From: Geomonas anaerohicana | Lineage (GTDB): Bacteria; Desulfobacterota; Desulfuromonadia; Geobacterales; Geobacteraceae | NCBI RefSeq assembly: GCF_016458305.1 | Contig: NZ_JAEMHL010000003.1 | Span: forward strand, 62,001 to 126,000 | DNA length: 64,000 nt | Direction: 5' to 3' | Shown: positions 7,708-15,911 of the stretch, one piece after another | Layout of the letters: each line of letters opens with the position of its first letter | Position numbering within the stretch: position 1 is the first letter of the stretch | The notes under the pieces: generated by a model | What the model was told of the DNA's origin: nothing | Database searches by the model: none | The model's input: only the letters and a program-made list of their open reading frames with translations | Made by a program: the position numbers and the translations under genes

Positions 7708-8466
7708 CTAGGTCAGTCGGGACAAACCTGAGAAGAATGGATTTGCCAGCATCTCTTGCAACTTGATGGTCCTCAAGAGAAATGTACATGCATCATCTAA
7801 ATCGACAGACTGTGCCCCAAATATTAGTTCCGTTCCACTTATCGGGTAGTAGTCATATTCGTAGCCCTCATAATTAGTAACTGCACTTGAAATAGCAAAA
7901 TTGATGTTGTTTTTAAGTGTTGCTATGGGGAGTATTGTGCCAACTGCGACAGCTTCTAAAAATTCCTTTATTTTACGACCAGACCTCTCAATTGCCTTCC
8001 CCACAAGGAACGTATTCGCACCAAAATCTACAGCCCATCCATGTATTGTAGAGCTGTAAATACGATCTGCGTGACCAGGAGCACGGACTGGCATACCTGA
8101 TGAGTGGGTAAGCCACCAGCAAGACGCCCTTAAAAAAGCCTGGGCTAGTTCCTTAGGTACTGGTTCATGCAGTTCAATCCAAGGGTAGTCTTCTTTGACT
8201 TTATTGATAGCTCTCTTTCGCTTTTGTATAATTGTTTTGCGGAGCAGTATTAACTCATCTAACATCGATTGGTCTAATTCTGCAGTTACAAAAACTTCGT
8301 GGCATTCTGAGCATTGCCTTGCACGTCGATACCAGCGAACATCCTGATGTAATTGATAATATAAATTTCTTACTGGTTCTGTTTTTGCCTTCTTTAATGG
8401 AACCGAAAAGCAGGTACACAACCGGTGACATCTCGGGCAGTAGGAGACAGGTCCAGTCTTAGTCAT
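7708..8466 (-). CDS. Hypothetical protein with N-terminal zinc-ribbon
   Basis: The 252-residue protein starts at 8466 with GGAGGTGA upstream. Residues about 8-20 (YCPRCHRLCTCF) and about 52-57 (CSECHEVF) supply paired cysteines for a zinc ribbon. This arrangement, with a following Arg/Lys-rich helix (LRKTIIQKRKRAINKVKEDY), resembles a nucleic-acid-binding head. The C-terminal 150 residues contain mixed alpha/beta sequence I do not recognise. Base composition is clearly AT-richer than its neighbours, suggesting a separate origin. The HExxH gene 31 bases upstream on the same strand (8498-8917) is a likely operon partner. Confidence 0.62.
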   Translation of the reverse strand: MTKTGPVSYCPRCHRLCTCFSVPLKKAKTEPVRNLYYQLHQDVRWYRRARQCSECHEVFVTAELDQSMLDELILLRKTIIQKRKRAINKVKEDYPWIELHEPVPKELAQAFLRASCWWLTHSSGMPVRAPGHADRIYSSTIHGWAVDFGANTFLVGKAIERSGRKIKEFLEAVAVGTILPIATLKNNINFAISSAVTNYEGYEYDYYPISGTELIFGAQSVDLDDACTFLLRTIKLQEMLANPFFSGLSRLT

Positions 8467-8497
8467 AACTTCACCTCCGCGAGGAGAGCGCGAGCTG

Positions 8498-8917
8498 TTA
8501 GGGGGATATTTCCCTCAAAAACTCCTCCACGCTGTACTGTGAGAACTTCACTGCGTCCTGCTCGGCTCCCCCGTGACACTTCACTAGCAAATTGACCATC
8601 ATGAAAATGCCTGCCTCGCTGTCAGGGTACATCCCGAGGTTGGTCTGCATTGCGTGTCGGTACTCATGGGCCAGGACGCGCAACTGCTCGGCCAAGTCGG
8701 TTTCAAACACGGAGACTCTCACCTCGGTTCCGGTACAGGCCCCTTTTATGTGACAAATGTAACTGCACCCCTCGACTCCGAAGGACAGAATCGGGTTTCG
8801 CTCGAACGTGATCGTCACGGGTGACGTAGGATACTTCCGGCATAGAAACTTTATGAAAGTCAAGGTTTCCGGGAACGCGAGCTTGCGGTTTCTGATGGAC
8901 ACCTTCTTGCGTGCCAT
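8498..8917 (-). CDS. Small putative zinc metallopeptidase (HExxH)
   Basis: This 139-residue protein has LAHEYRHAMQ at about residues 84-93, an HExxH zinc-peptidase signature, followed about 27 residues later by GAEQDAVKF, whose Glu could be the third ligand as in ImmA/IrrE-type gluzincins. The N-terminus is basic (MARKKVSIRNRKLAF). The start has GGAGCG upstream. IrrE/ImmA peptidases cleave repressors of mobile elements, but no cognate HTH repressor is adjacent, so the substrate is unknown. Assignment to ImmA/IrrE is tentative. Confidence 0.65.
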   Translation of the reverse strand: MARKKVSIRNRKLAFPETLTFIKFLCRKYPTSPVTITFERNPILSFGVEGCSYICHIKGACTGTEVRVSVFETDLAEQLRVLAHEYRHAMQTNLGMYPDSEAGIFMMVNLLVKCHGGAEQDAVKFSQYSVEEFLREISP

Positions 8918-9004
8918 TTGCGCTCCTTGCTACCCATGCACCGCATAGGTTGGCCATGTGGGTAGAGGAAAGACCCCCCATAAGAGATTTGTGCAACCCT
9001 GGTT

Positions 9005-9307
9005 CTACCTATAGCGTGAAACAAGCCTGTTATATAGCTTTTGAGGCTCATGCATCGGCTGTCCTTTACGAGTGTTCAAGGCATTCACACAAAAAAAACC
9101 ATAATGCTCGTTGAGGCTGTTATGGAATAGAGCTAAGGCTCTGGAACGATCTGAATCGCAAAGCTGGAGCAAGCGAGGTGCGATGTACTTGATGTATATC
9201 CCCCCTTGATGACACATATACTCACAGCACTGTTTCGCATTCATCGTTGCAATGCGGGCGAAAATGTCCTCATTTTCTTCTACTGTTATAATCTTAGGCT
9301 TAAACAT
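9005..9307 (-). CDS. Hypothetical protein, 100 residues
   Basis: The gene starts at 9307 with an ACAGGAGAC ribosome site. It holds several cysteines (AKQCCEYMCHQGG, LLQLCDSD, FFCVNAL) but not in a clear CxxC spacing. A helical repeat-like segment IAPRLLQLCDSDRSRALALF is in the middle. No function is recognised. It sits in a run of short orphan genes typical of element cargo. Confidence 0.5.
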   Translation of the reverse strand: MFKPKIITVEENEDIFARIATMNAKQCCEYMCHQGGIYIKYIAPRLLQLCDSDRSRALALFHNSLNEHYGFFCVNALNTRKGQPMHEPQKLYNRLVSRYR

Positions 9308-9570
9308 AGCGGTCTCCTGTTAATAACAAAGTAGCCTTTTGTGATGTAAACAAGCTGCGGCGACCTTCCCATCCACGCTTTGACCACGACGGCCACCACT
9401 CCAAGAGAATTACCCAATTACGTAACCACATTGGCGTAGATTTGCAACAGAGGGGTATCTATCTAATGAATGCCACCAGCGCCAGGTTGTCCCAATTTGG
9501 AAATCCCCCCACCAGTGATACCCTCTCTCCGGTGCCTCGATGCCAGTGCAAATGAAGTCGGAGGTGCAAC

Positions 9571-9978
9571 ATGACCGAAAAGCTCTGCGTGGTCTGCCTC
9601 AAAAGATTTACCGGTTCGGTTGCTGCGGTGGCGGTGCACGAGCTGGACGACCGGATCAATAACCCTCCCACCCCTCACGGCATTCTGTCCGGCTCCAGCC
9701 GCCCTCCGGTGCGTGCAGAAAACCTGGGTCTTTGCCCCGAACACCAGGAGTACTACGACGAGGGTCTGGTCGCCGTGATCGAGATCTTTACCGTGCGCAA
9801 TCAGGAGGAGTACAACGCCGTGGCGTCGCATGCGGAGGGGCGTACAGGTAATATGCTGTACCTGCCTAAGGAAATGGTCCAAAAGCTGGCGGATTTTCCG
9901 CCCAACAATGCCGCGGTCTTCTGCGAGCGGGAGTCATTCGAGCGGATCAAGAACGCGTCGAAAGACGTGTGGTCGTAG
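9571..9978 (+). CDS. Hypothetical protein with paired cysteines
   Basis: The 135-residue protein starts at 9571 behind TCGGAGGTG. An N-terminal CVVCLKRF (residues 6-13) and a later LGLCPEHQEYY (about 52-62) could form a zinc site. The second half (EEYNAVASHAEGRTGNMLYL) is unrecognised. The stop is 17 bases before a 50-residue zinc-ribbon protein, so the two probably form an operon. Confidence 0.62.
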   Translation: MTEKLCVVCLKRFTGSVAAVAVHELDDRINNPPTPHGILSGSSRPPVRAENLGLCPEHQEYYDEGLVAVIEIFTVRNQEEYNAVASHAEGRTGNMLYLPKEMVQKLADFPPNNAAVFCERESFERIKNASKDVWS

Positions 9979-9994
9979 CCAGGGGAGGTGGGGT

Positions 9995-10147
9995 ATGAGC
10001 GACATCATCGAGGATCTCTTCGCGTTTCTTCAGACTACAGGCGAGCCGGTCACCTGCTCCCGCTGCGGCCGGCAACTGGCAGACGGCGAGCAGTACACCC
10101 TGGACGAGAACAACCAGGTGGTGTGCCCGGACTGTGAAGAGGTGTAG
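9995..10147 (+). CDS. 50-residue zinc-ribbon protein
   Basis: The start ATG at 9995 has GGGGAGGTGGGG upstream. The protein is a minimal treble-clef/zinc-ribbon: CSRCGRQL (residues 21-28) and CPDCEEV (44-50) supply four cysteines around a short beta segment. It is too short to hold another domain, so it is probably an adaptor or regulator working with the upstream 135-residue protein, which also has a CxxC pair. Confidence 0.65.
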   Translation: MSDIIEDLFAFLQTTGEPVTCSRCGRQLADGEQYTLDENNQVVCPDCEEV

Positions 10148-10185
10148 CACGTCCCAGAAAAGCAGGTATTAACCCTGTCTGCCAT

Positions 10186-10452
10186 TTACCGGTCTTTGCC
10201 TTTCTTGGGGAACCAGTAGCTTCCATGCGCGCAATCTGTAAGTCCTTCAGGTGGGTGCGAGGTAGGCTGCCTCTCACCCTTTGCCCGTCGCCCTGTCGTT
10301 TCCTCCGGCAGTTCAAACCTTGCCTCGATCGATCGTCCCACGCTCTTATTGAGCGCTTCGATGACGTCGACGCCGCTTGTTGCAGCGTCTATCTCCAGCC
10401 GCAGCGACCCGGCTGGCCCCTTCTTTATGTTTATTACCACTTTGAGTTCCAT
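10186..10452 (-). CDS. Small protein with C-terminal PPEGxTDC motif (paralogue B)
   Basis: An 88-residue protein starting at 10452 behind GGGAGGTG. The C-terminal PPEGLTDCAHGSYWFP matches the tail of the 85-residue protein at 7303-7560. It is transcribed after the RDD membrane protein: its start lies inside the last 19 bases of that gene, which suggests coupling. Function is unknown. The shared tail on two otherwise diverged proteins indicates a conserved functional element, for example a binding or modification site (inference). Confidence 0.66.
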   Translation of the reverse strand: MELKVVINIKKGPAGSLRLEIDAATSGVDVIEALNKSVGRSIEARFELPEETTGRRAKGERQPTSHPPEGLTDCAHGSYWFPKKGKDR

Positions 10453-11525
10453 GAGGCACCTCCCTCAGTTCTCACGGACACAACCTTCTCCTTTGGAATG
10501 TACAGCTTAATCGTCCCTGCGTTAAGACACATATCCTCCATAGGAATGCTAAGGAAACCAGGTTGACGGATTCCGCTTGCTGTCATTCGGTGTTTTACGT
10601 CCGACGGACCGTAGCGTGGAGCTATCTCATCGGCTGCCCGTCTCAGAGCTATTGGGAAAGGCATCCCGGCCCCTGCGAAGCCTGCACAAGCTTGCGACAC
10701 AGCACCAATCGCCTCAAAGTTATTATTGTCGTTATTGACATCTAGGTAGGGGTACCTTCTGTAGATTTTATTAGCGACTTTTTTCATGGCGGCCTCTGTA
10801 GCCACATCAGCTTTGTAATGCACTTGAGGCCCTGCGGAACTCATAGGCAGCTGGGTCGGGGCTATAGGGGCCTGCGCAACTAAGGGGGCAGTCGGGGCGG
10901 GAGCAAGGGTTGGGATGGACGCACGTAACTTAGCTCTACGATCAGCACGAGCCGCACCCTTCTCTAGTAGGGTCGTAAAAATAAATACCGAAAGCACAAT
11001 ACATAATACCACTACCTTGCATGAATTGAGTTGGCCATATCGGACATCAATTGCTATTGCATCATCCCAAGAGGCACTTCCTCCTTTGTCGATTCTATCA
11101 GCTGCTACTGCCATGGTTATCGCTTCAATCAACGGCACACCTAGGGCGTATCCCTTTACCCAAATCAATATCCCACGGTGCAGTGTGTCCTTAAAGGTTA
11201 ACGAAGCACCATTCTGCTTGTGAAGAGAGATATTTAGCAGCCATTTGCCTGGTGTCGTACCAACAGCCCAAAGGGTGTATGCTTCCAGTAGGAGCGAAAA
11301 AGGAAGAACCAGCACTGAGAACACCAAGAAGGCACCTTTGGTTTCAATGAACCAACTCGCTAAATTTTCATCGATCAGAAATAAAAGAACTAAGCAGGTA
11401 TAACTAAACAAAATGATATCAAGTCGACGCGCCCAAAACCGACGCCATGGCTTACCTCTTATTCTTGCAGTTGTCGCCTCTATACGAAGAAATATATTCA
11501 CATTATCTTTTTGTTTAAGTTCCAT
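10434..11525 (-). CDS. RDD-family membrane protein
   Basis: The start at 11525 has CGGAGGG six bases upstream; an earlier in-frame start at 11543 lacks a site. The first 190 of 363 residues form an RDD domain: PWRRFWARRLDIILF opening, then hydrophobic segments, and the GTTPGKWLLNI motif characteristic of the family, with about four membrane helices. RDD proteins are poorly understood; some act in ion transport. A C-terminal soluble region (about 230-363) contains a poly-Pro/Ala linker and an Asn/Asp-rich stretch. The gene is AT-rich and coupled to the downstream PPEG-motif gene. Confidence 0.75.
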   Translation of the reverse strand: MELKQKDNVNIFLRIEATTARIRGKPWRRFWARRLDIILFSYTCLVLLFLIDENLASWFIETKGAFLVFSVLVLPFSLLLEAYTLWAVGTTPGKWLLNISLHKQNGASLTFKDTLHRGILIWVKGYALGVPLIEAITMAVAADRIDKGGSASWDDAIAIDVRYGQLNSCKVVVLCIVLSVFIFTTLLEKGAARADRRAKLRASIPTLAPAPTAPLVAQAPIAPTQLPMSSAGPQVHYKADVATEAAMKKVANKIYRRYPYLDVNNDNNNFEAIGAVSQACAGFAGAGMPFPIALRRAADEIAPRYGPSDVKHRMTASGIRQPGFLSIPMEDMCLNAGTIKLYIPKEKVVSVRTEGGASWNSKW

Positions 11526-11781
11526 GAACCCTCCGAAAACCACCGCTGGAAAGTAGAGGACAGGGCTACGAATTAGGGTGTCGCTTGTTTAGGGACAATT
11601 CGGCAAGGATATGTTGGATATTTCCAATGTCAAGGAGGGTAGCAAGGCCAGCCTGGAGTAGTAGCAGATTGGGGCAGATGGCAGGTGCATCTGGCTAAAT
11701 CAGTTCCTGGGAATTACGAGCGCACATTTCAAATTTAGCGTTAGAAGTTTCATGTGCCACAAGCAATCCTGCGGCCTAGGA

Positions 11782-12309
11782 TTACTGTCTCACCTGTTTC
11801 CTGAACTCCCAAGGCGGCTGCGGGTTCCCCTCCCTCCAAAGCCCCCGCCCTTCGCGCCTGGCCTCTTCCTCCGCCCGGATGTACTCCGATGCATAAGGCC
11901 GGTCCAGGTACTGCCGGTACGCCCAGGCAAAGCCCTCCCTTACCATCTCCTGATTGACGTCCCAACCTCCGAGGCGCAGCACCGACACCGCCCGCCGGTA
12001 CCTGTCGACATCCCGCACCTCGACCGTCACCCTCTGCCCCCCGATCTTCCCCTTCAGGGCTTGAAATGCCTCCTCCCCAAAAGGCTGCCCCGGCTTGGAG
12101 ATCCTCCCCGTCCTCCGGTTCCTCTTTTCCGTCTCCGGCGCGTCGATGCCGTAGAGCCGGACCTTCACCTTGGTTCCCAATACATCCTGCACCTGCACCG
12201 TGTCCCCGTCGCTGACCATCGCCCCCTTAGAGCGCATGCCATCGGGGAACCCTGATTGGCTCCGACCCAAGCAGGGACAGCACAACCCAAATGATAGGGC
12301 TATTACAAG
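11782..12309 (-). pseudogene. Truncated thermonuclease (SNase) in frame behind a receiver gene
   Basis: The remnant keeps the nuclease core: SDGDTVQVQ, VRLYGIDAPETEK with the catalytic Arg/Glu, and DRYRRAVSV. It is very similar to the intact secreted nuclease at 15372-15911. The initiator and signal-peptide start are lost. Codons after the receiver gene's TAG (12312-12310) read LVIALSFGLCCPCLG, which is the degraded leader, in the same frame as the receiver. The segment between leader and core is scrambled relative to the intact copy. An internal TTG start at 12285 is possible but would give a leaderless protein. It is called a pseudogene for that reason; a readthrough product would be a receiver-nuclease fusion. 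Confidence 0.7.
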
Positions 12310-12702
12310 CTAATGCCGTTCAAGCTCATTTAACTCGGCAATCTTATCTTTTATCAGCGATAAAAGCTCTTCTACGTTTATGGGTTTTTGCACAATGTAG
12401 GTGTTCGGGATGCTAATAATCTTATCTAACTTTATTTGCTGACTTTCGCCCGTCATGATGATGATTTTAATCGGATCGGGCCCAATTTTGTGAACAGCAT
12501 CAATCATAAGATCGCTGCTCGTTGGTGGAATTGATGTAGTGGTTACAACAATGTTAACTTTGAATTTCACGCATATTTCACAGGCTAATTCAAATTTGGC
12601 TGTTACATGTATGACTGCATCCGGAAGGCTGAAACCGACTATACGAAAAAGAATGTCTCTTGTTAGTTCATCATTATCAACAATCAGTATTGATACGGGC
12701 AT
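12310..12702 (-). CDS. Receiver-domain protein lacking the phospho-acceptor aspartate
   Basis: A 130-residue single-domain response regulator. The acidic pocket is present (VDNDE, residues 8-12), as are the conserved Thr/Ser (IIMTGES) and Lys (VQKPI). At the position of the phospho-accepting Asp the sequence is VVTTTSIPP, with Thr where Asp is expected. It is therefore probably a pseudo-receiver that cannot be phosphorylated normally. The start has AGAGGTGA upstream. The gene ends in frame with the truncated nuclease. No output domain is attached. Confidence 0.8.
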   Translation of the reverse strand: MPVSILIVDNDELTRDILFRIVGFSLPDAVIHVTAKFELACEICVKFKVNIVVTTTSIPPTSSDLMIDAVHKIGPDPIKIIIMTGESQQIKLDKIISIPNTYIVQKPINVEELLSLIKDKIAELNELERH

Positions 12703-13096
12703 GTGATTTCACCTCTAACGTAATATTGGTGCGTGTCGGTTCTGGACCGAAACAGATTAAGATTAATAATGGATTTCAAGATTAATGACCTCACCCAGGT
12801 TAACCATCATGGGGGCCTTTTAAGTCTACTACCCAACAGCCGGACCATCAAGAGCCCGGTTTTCCAGTCTTTACAGGAGCAAAATCAATGACCATGAACC
12901 CGGCTTTACGATGTAACTAAGTATACGAGTGACAATAATTAACCCCGTTTGGTTATGTTTTGTTGATTTTATTTGCTATACGTAATAAGATTTCGCTTAA
13001 AAAACTGCCTCTCAGACTATTACACCCGCGCATTACCGCCTCCTTCCCCGTAGGCGGTAATTCACCCCGTTACCACGACTTCTGGAGCTGCCGGCA
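12703..13096. other. Intergenic between divergent receiver and kinase, with a perfect hairpin
   Basis: This 394-base gap should carry two divergent promoters. The main structure is a perfect 10-bp inverted repeat, ATTACCGCCT (13032-13041) and AGGCGGTAAT (13052-13061), 36 bases before the kinase start. There is no T tract, so an operator or leader hairpin is more likely than a terminator. The rest is AT-rich and holds no supported gene. Confidence 0.55.
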
Positions 13097-15304
13097 ATGA
13101 AGCCTGACTCGACTCACGCTAACAAGTGCTTTGTCACGGAGGAGTATAACTCTGTCCTCATTGTTGTGAAGGATAGAGAAGAGCAATCGACCCTGAGTTC
13201 GATCATCTCCTTGGGCTGTCCCATGTTCGACCTGCATATGGCAAAGGACGGGGAGGAGGGACTGGTCCTTTTTAAGCAGGTTCGGCCGCACATCATCATC
13301 ACCGACCTTGGCCTACCCAGGCTAGACGGCCTGAGCATGGCTGAAGAGATCCGGAGGATCGAGCCGTCGGTGGAACTTATCATACTCAGCTGCAGCACCG
13401 ACCTCATCCAGATCAACAGGGCCCTGTCCATAGGCATCCACTGTTATGTTCCTAAACCGATAAAGCTACCGCAGTTGTACGAAGCGTTGGGTGCCTCGCA
13501 CCTCAAGGTGAAAGACCTCTCCGCGCACGGGATTGCCAAGGGGGCACAGCAAAGAAGCGAACAGCGGCAGCGGCACGACCCTGGTCCGACCGGGCTTGTC
13601 ACCGGCTTTGCCGAGTGCTTCGACAGCTCCGGGGTCGCTGACTATGCAGTTGGCACGCTTCAGGATCTAACGGAAACAGAAGATATGAGACAAGCGCTGC
13701 GGGCGAGCGAAAAGCTGCTTCGGCTCGCTTGCAGTGCGGCCAACGCAGGAGCTTTTCAGTGGGACATGCACACTAACCGCAACGAGTGGTCCGATGAACT
13801 GTGGGGGCTCTACGGTCTCGAGCCGAACTCGTGCGAACCGTGTTATCAATCATGGCTCGAATCCGTACACCCTGAGGACCGTGCGACAGCCGAGCAAAAG
13901 GTGCATGAAGCCGTGGCTACGGAGGGGGAACTGTACGCGGAGTGGAGGGTCAACGGGACCGGGGAGCGTTGGCTGCTGTCGCGCGCGCGACCGCTGCGTG
14001 ACGAGCACGGCAAGGTGGCCCGCTACATCGGCATCGTAATGGACATCACGGCCGAGAAAAAGGTACAGCAAGAGCTTTTGCGACATCGAGATAATCTTGC
14101 CTCCCTGGTGGAGGAACGGACTAGGGAGCTGCAGGAGAAAAACAGGGCTCTTGCAACCGAGGTACGGCAACGCCGGACCGTCGAGCGCTCGCTGAGTCAA
14201 AGTCAGGCACGGTTTCGTGCTCTTTTCGAGTACAGCCTGGACGCGATCTTTTTGGCTGAAGCGCACGGAGTTGTTTTGTCTGCCAATCAAGCAGCCTGCA
14301 ACCTTTTTGACATGACCGAGGAGGAACTTTGCAGGGCAGGACGAACCGGCCTCATCGACCCCAGTGATGACAGATTAGACGCCGTGTGCAGGGAGCGCGA
14401 CTTGCACGGCAGCGTGAGAAACGAGTTCCGCTTCAAGCGCAAGGACGGCAGCGTCTTTCTTGCGGAAATGACCTCCTTCCTGGTCGACAAGAAAGGCAAG
14501 TATTTCGTGATCATTCGCGACATAACGGCCAGCAAAAGGGCCGAGGCCGAGATCCTCTCGCTGAACACGACGCTGGAGCTCCGGGTCAAGGAAAGAACGG
14601 CGGAACTGGAAGCCGCCATCAAGGAGATCGAGTCCTTCAGCTATTCCGTTTCGCACGACTTGCGTGCGCCTTTACGCCATATCAACAACTACAGCGCCAT
14701 CATCGCAGAGGAGTTAGGCGCCTCTCTGACGGCAGAGGCACAGCACTATCTGGGCAGGATGGCGGAGGCGACCAGCAGGATGGGAACCCTAATTGACCAC
14801 CTTCTGGAGCTCACCCGGGTAGGAAGGACCGCCATGCATTGCGCACGTGTCGACTTGAGTGCTTTGGCAATGACAATTACCGCCGCCCTTCAGGCGGGCG
14901 ACGAAAAGCGCCAACTTGAGGTGAAGATCGAGGAGGGGCTGGATGTCGAGGGTGACCCCATACTGCTGCGGCAACTCCTGGAAAACCTCTTCGACAATGC
15001 GTGGAAATACAGTGCAAAGCAGCCGATCACCAAACTGGAGTTCGGAAGAAAGTTGCCCATGGAGCCTTCGGAGGCATGTTTCTGCCTGCGGGACAACGGC
15101 ATCGGCTTCGATATGACCTATAGCGATAAACTCTTCAGAATTTTTGAACGGCTGCATGGGGCAGAGTACGCCGGGACCGGCATCGGTCTGGCAACCGTGA
15201 AGCGCATTATGGAGCGCCACGGGGGACGGGTCTGGGCCGAGGGGAGTGTCGGCCGCGGTGCCACCTTTTATTTCGCACTGCCGCAAAATACTACGGTGGC
15301 ATAA
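13097..15304 (+). CDS. Hybrid histidine kinase: receiver-PAS-PAS-HisKA-HATPase
   Basis: The 735-residue protein opens with a receiver domain (about 16-130) holding a phospho-acceptor in ITDLGLPRLDG and a conserved Lys in YVPKPIK. Two PAS regions follow (about 200-325 and 365-475, the first ending GIVMDITAEKK), separated by a coiled coil. The HisKA domain carries the phospho-histidine in SVSHDLRAPLRHINNY (about residue 521). The HATPase has ENLFDNAWKYS, DNGIGFDM and GTGIGLATVKRI. No transmembrane segment is visible, so it is cytoplasmic. The kinase core is nearly the same as in the kinases at 16741 and 23515, suggesting local paralogues. The output partner is not in the window. Confidence 0.9.
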   Translation: MKPDSTHANKCFVTEEYNSVLIVVKDREEQSTLSSIISLGCPMFDLHMAKDGEEGLVLFKQVRPHIIITDLGLPRLDGLSMAEEIRRIEPSVELIILSCSTDLIQINRALSIGIHCYVPKPIKLPQLYEALGASHLKVKDLSAHGIAKGAQQRSEQRQRHDPGPTGLVTGFAECFDSSGVADYAVGTLQDLTETEDMRQALRASEKLLRLACSAANAGAFQWDMHTNRNEWSDELWGLYGLEPNSCEPCYQSWLESVHPEDRATAEQKVHEAVATEGELYAEWRVNGTGERWLLSRARPLRDEHGKVARYIGIVMDITAEKKVQQELLRHRDNLASLVEERTRELQEKNRALATEVRQRRTVERSLSQSQARFRALFEYSLDAIFLAEAHGVVLSANQAACNLFDMTEEELCRAGRTGLIDPSDDRLDAVCRERDLHGSVRNEFRFKRKDGSVFLAEMTSFLVDKKGKYFVIIRDITASKRAEAEILSLNTTLELRVKERTAELEAAIKEIESFSYSVSHDLRAPLRHINNYSAIIAEELGASLTAEAQHYLGRMAEATSRMGTLIDHLLELTRVGRTAMHCARVDLSALAMTITAALQAGDEKRQLEVKIEEGLDVEGDPILLRQLLENLFDNAWKYSAKQPITKLEFGRKLPMEPSEACFCLRDNGIGFDMTYSDKLFRIFERLHGAEYAGTGIGLATVKRIMERHGGRVWAEGSVGRGATFYFALPQNTTVA

Positions 15305-15371
15305 ATGCTGACTTCCTTCTCTAGAACCTATAAAGCAGGAGATTGTCGCAAGACTGCGGGTTCCTGTTGAT

Positions 15372-15911
15372 CTACTGCTGCCCCCTCAACCCTTTCCTAA
15401 ACTCCCAAGGCGGCTGCGGGTTCCCCTGCCGCCACAGCCCCCGCCTCTCGCGCCTGGCCTCTTCCTCCGCCCGGATGTACTCAGAAGCATACGGCCGGTC
15501 CAAATACTGCCGGTACGCCCAGGCGAACCCCTCCCGCACCATATCCTGGTTGATATCCCGCTTCCCAAGGCGCACCACCGACACCGCCCGCCGATAGCGG
15601 TCGATATCCCGCACCTCGACCGTCACCTTTTGCCCGCCGATCATCCCCTTCAGAGCCTGATACGCCTCCTCACCGAAAGGCTGTCCCGGCTTGAATATCC
15701 TCCCCGTCTTCCGGTTCTTCTTCTCCGTCTCCGGCGCATCGATCCCGTACAACCGGACCTTAACCTTCGCCCCCAGTGCATCCTGCACCTGCACCGTGTC
15801 CCCGTCGCTGACCTTAGTGACGACCCCTTCAATAATCCTGCTCGGATCCTTGCCCCAGGCCGGGCCAGTGCCCAATGCGAGAACAAGCGCTATCAGAAAA
15901 GGTAGTCTCAT
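15372..15911 (-). CDS. Secreted thermonuclease (SNase-like)
   Basis: A 179-residue protein with a signal peptide (residues 1-20, ending AWG-KD) followed by a staphylococcal-nuclease-like OB-fold. Catalytic-type residues are Arg53 and Glu61 in VRLYGIDAPETE and Arg in DRYRRAVSV (about 105-108). It should degrade DNA or RNA outside the cytoplasm, using calcium as the family usually does. The start overlaps the stop of the upstream SRAP gene by four bases, so the two are coupled. A truncated near-copy lies at 11782-12309 on the same strand. Confidence 0.88.
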   Translation of the reverse strand: MRLPFLIALVLALGTGPAWGKDPSRIIEGVVTKVSDGDTVQVQDALGAKVKVRLYGIDAPETEKKNRKTGRIFKPGQPFGEEAYQALKGMIGGQKVTVEVRDIDRYRRAVSVVRLGKRDINQDMVREGFAWAYRQYLDRPYASEYIRAEEEARRERRGLWRQGNPQPPWEFRKGLRGQQ

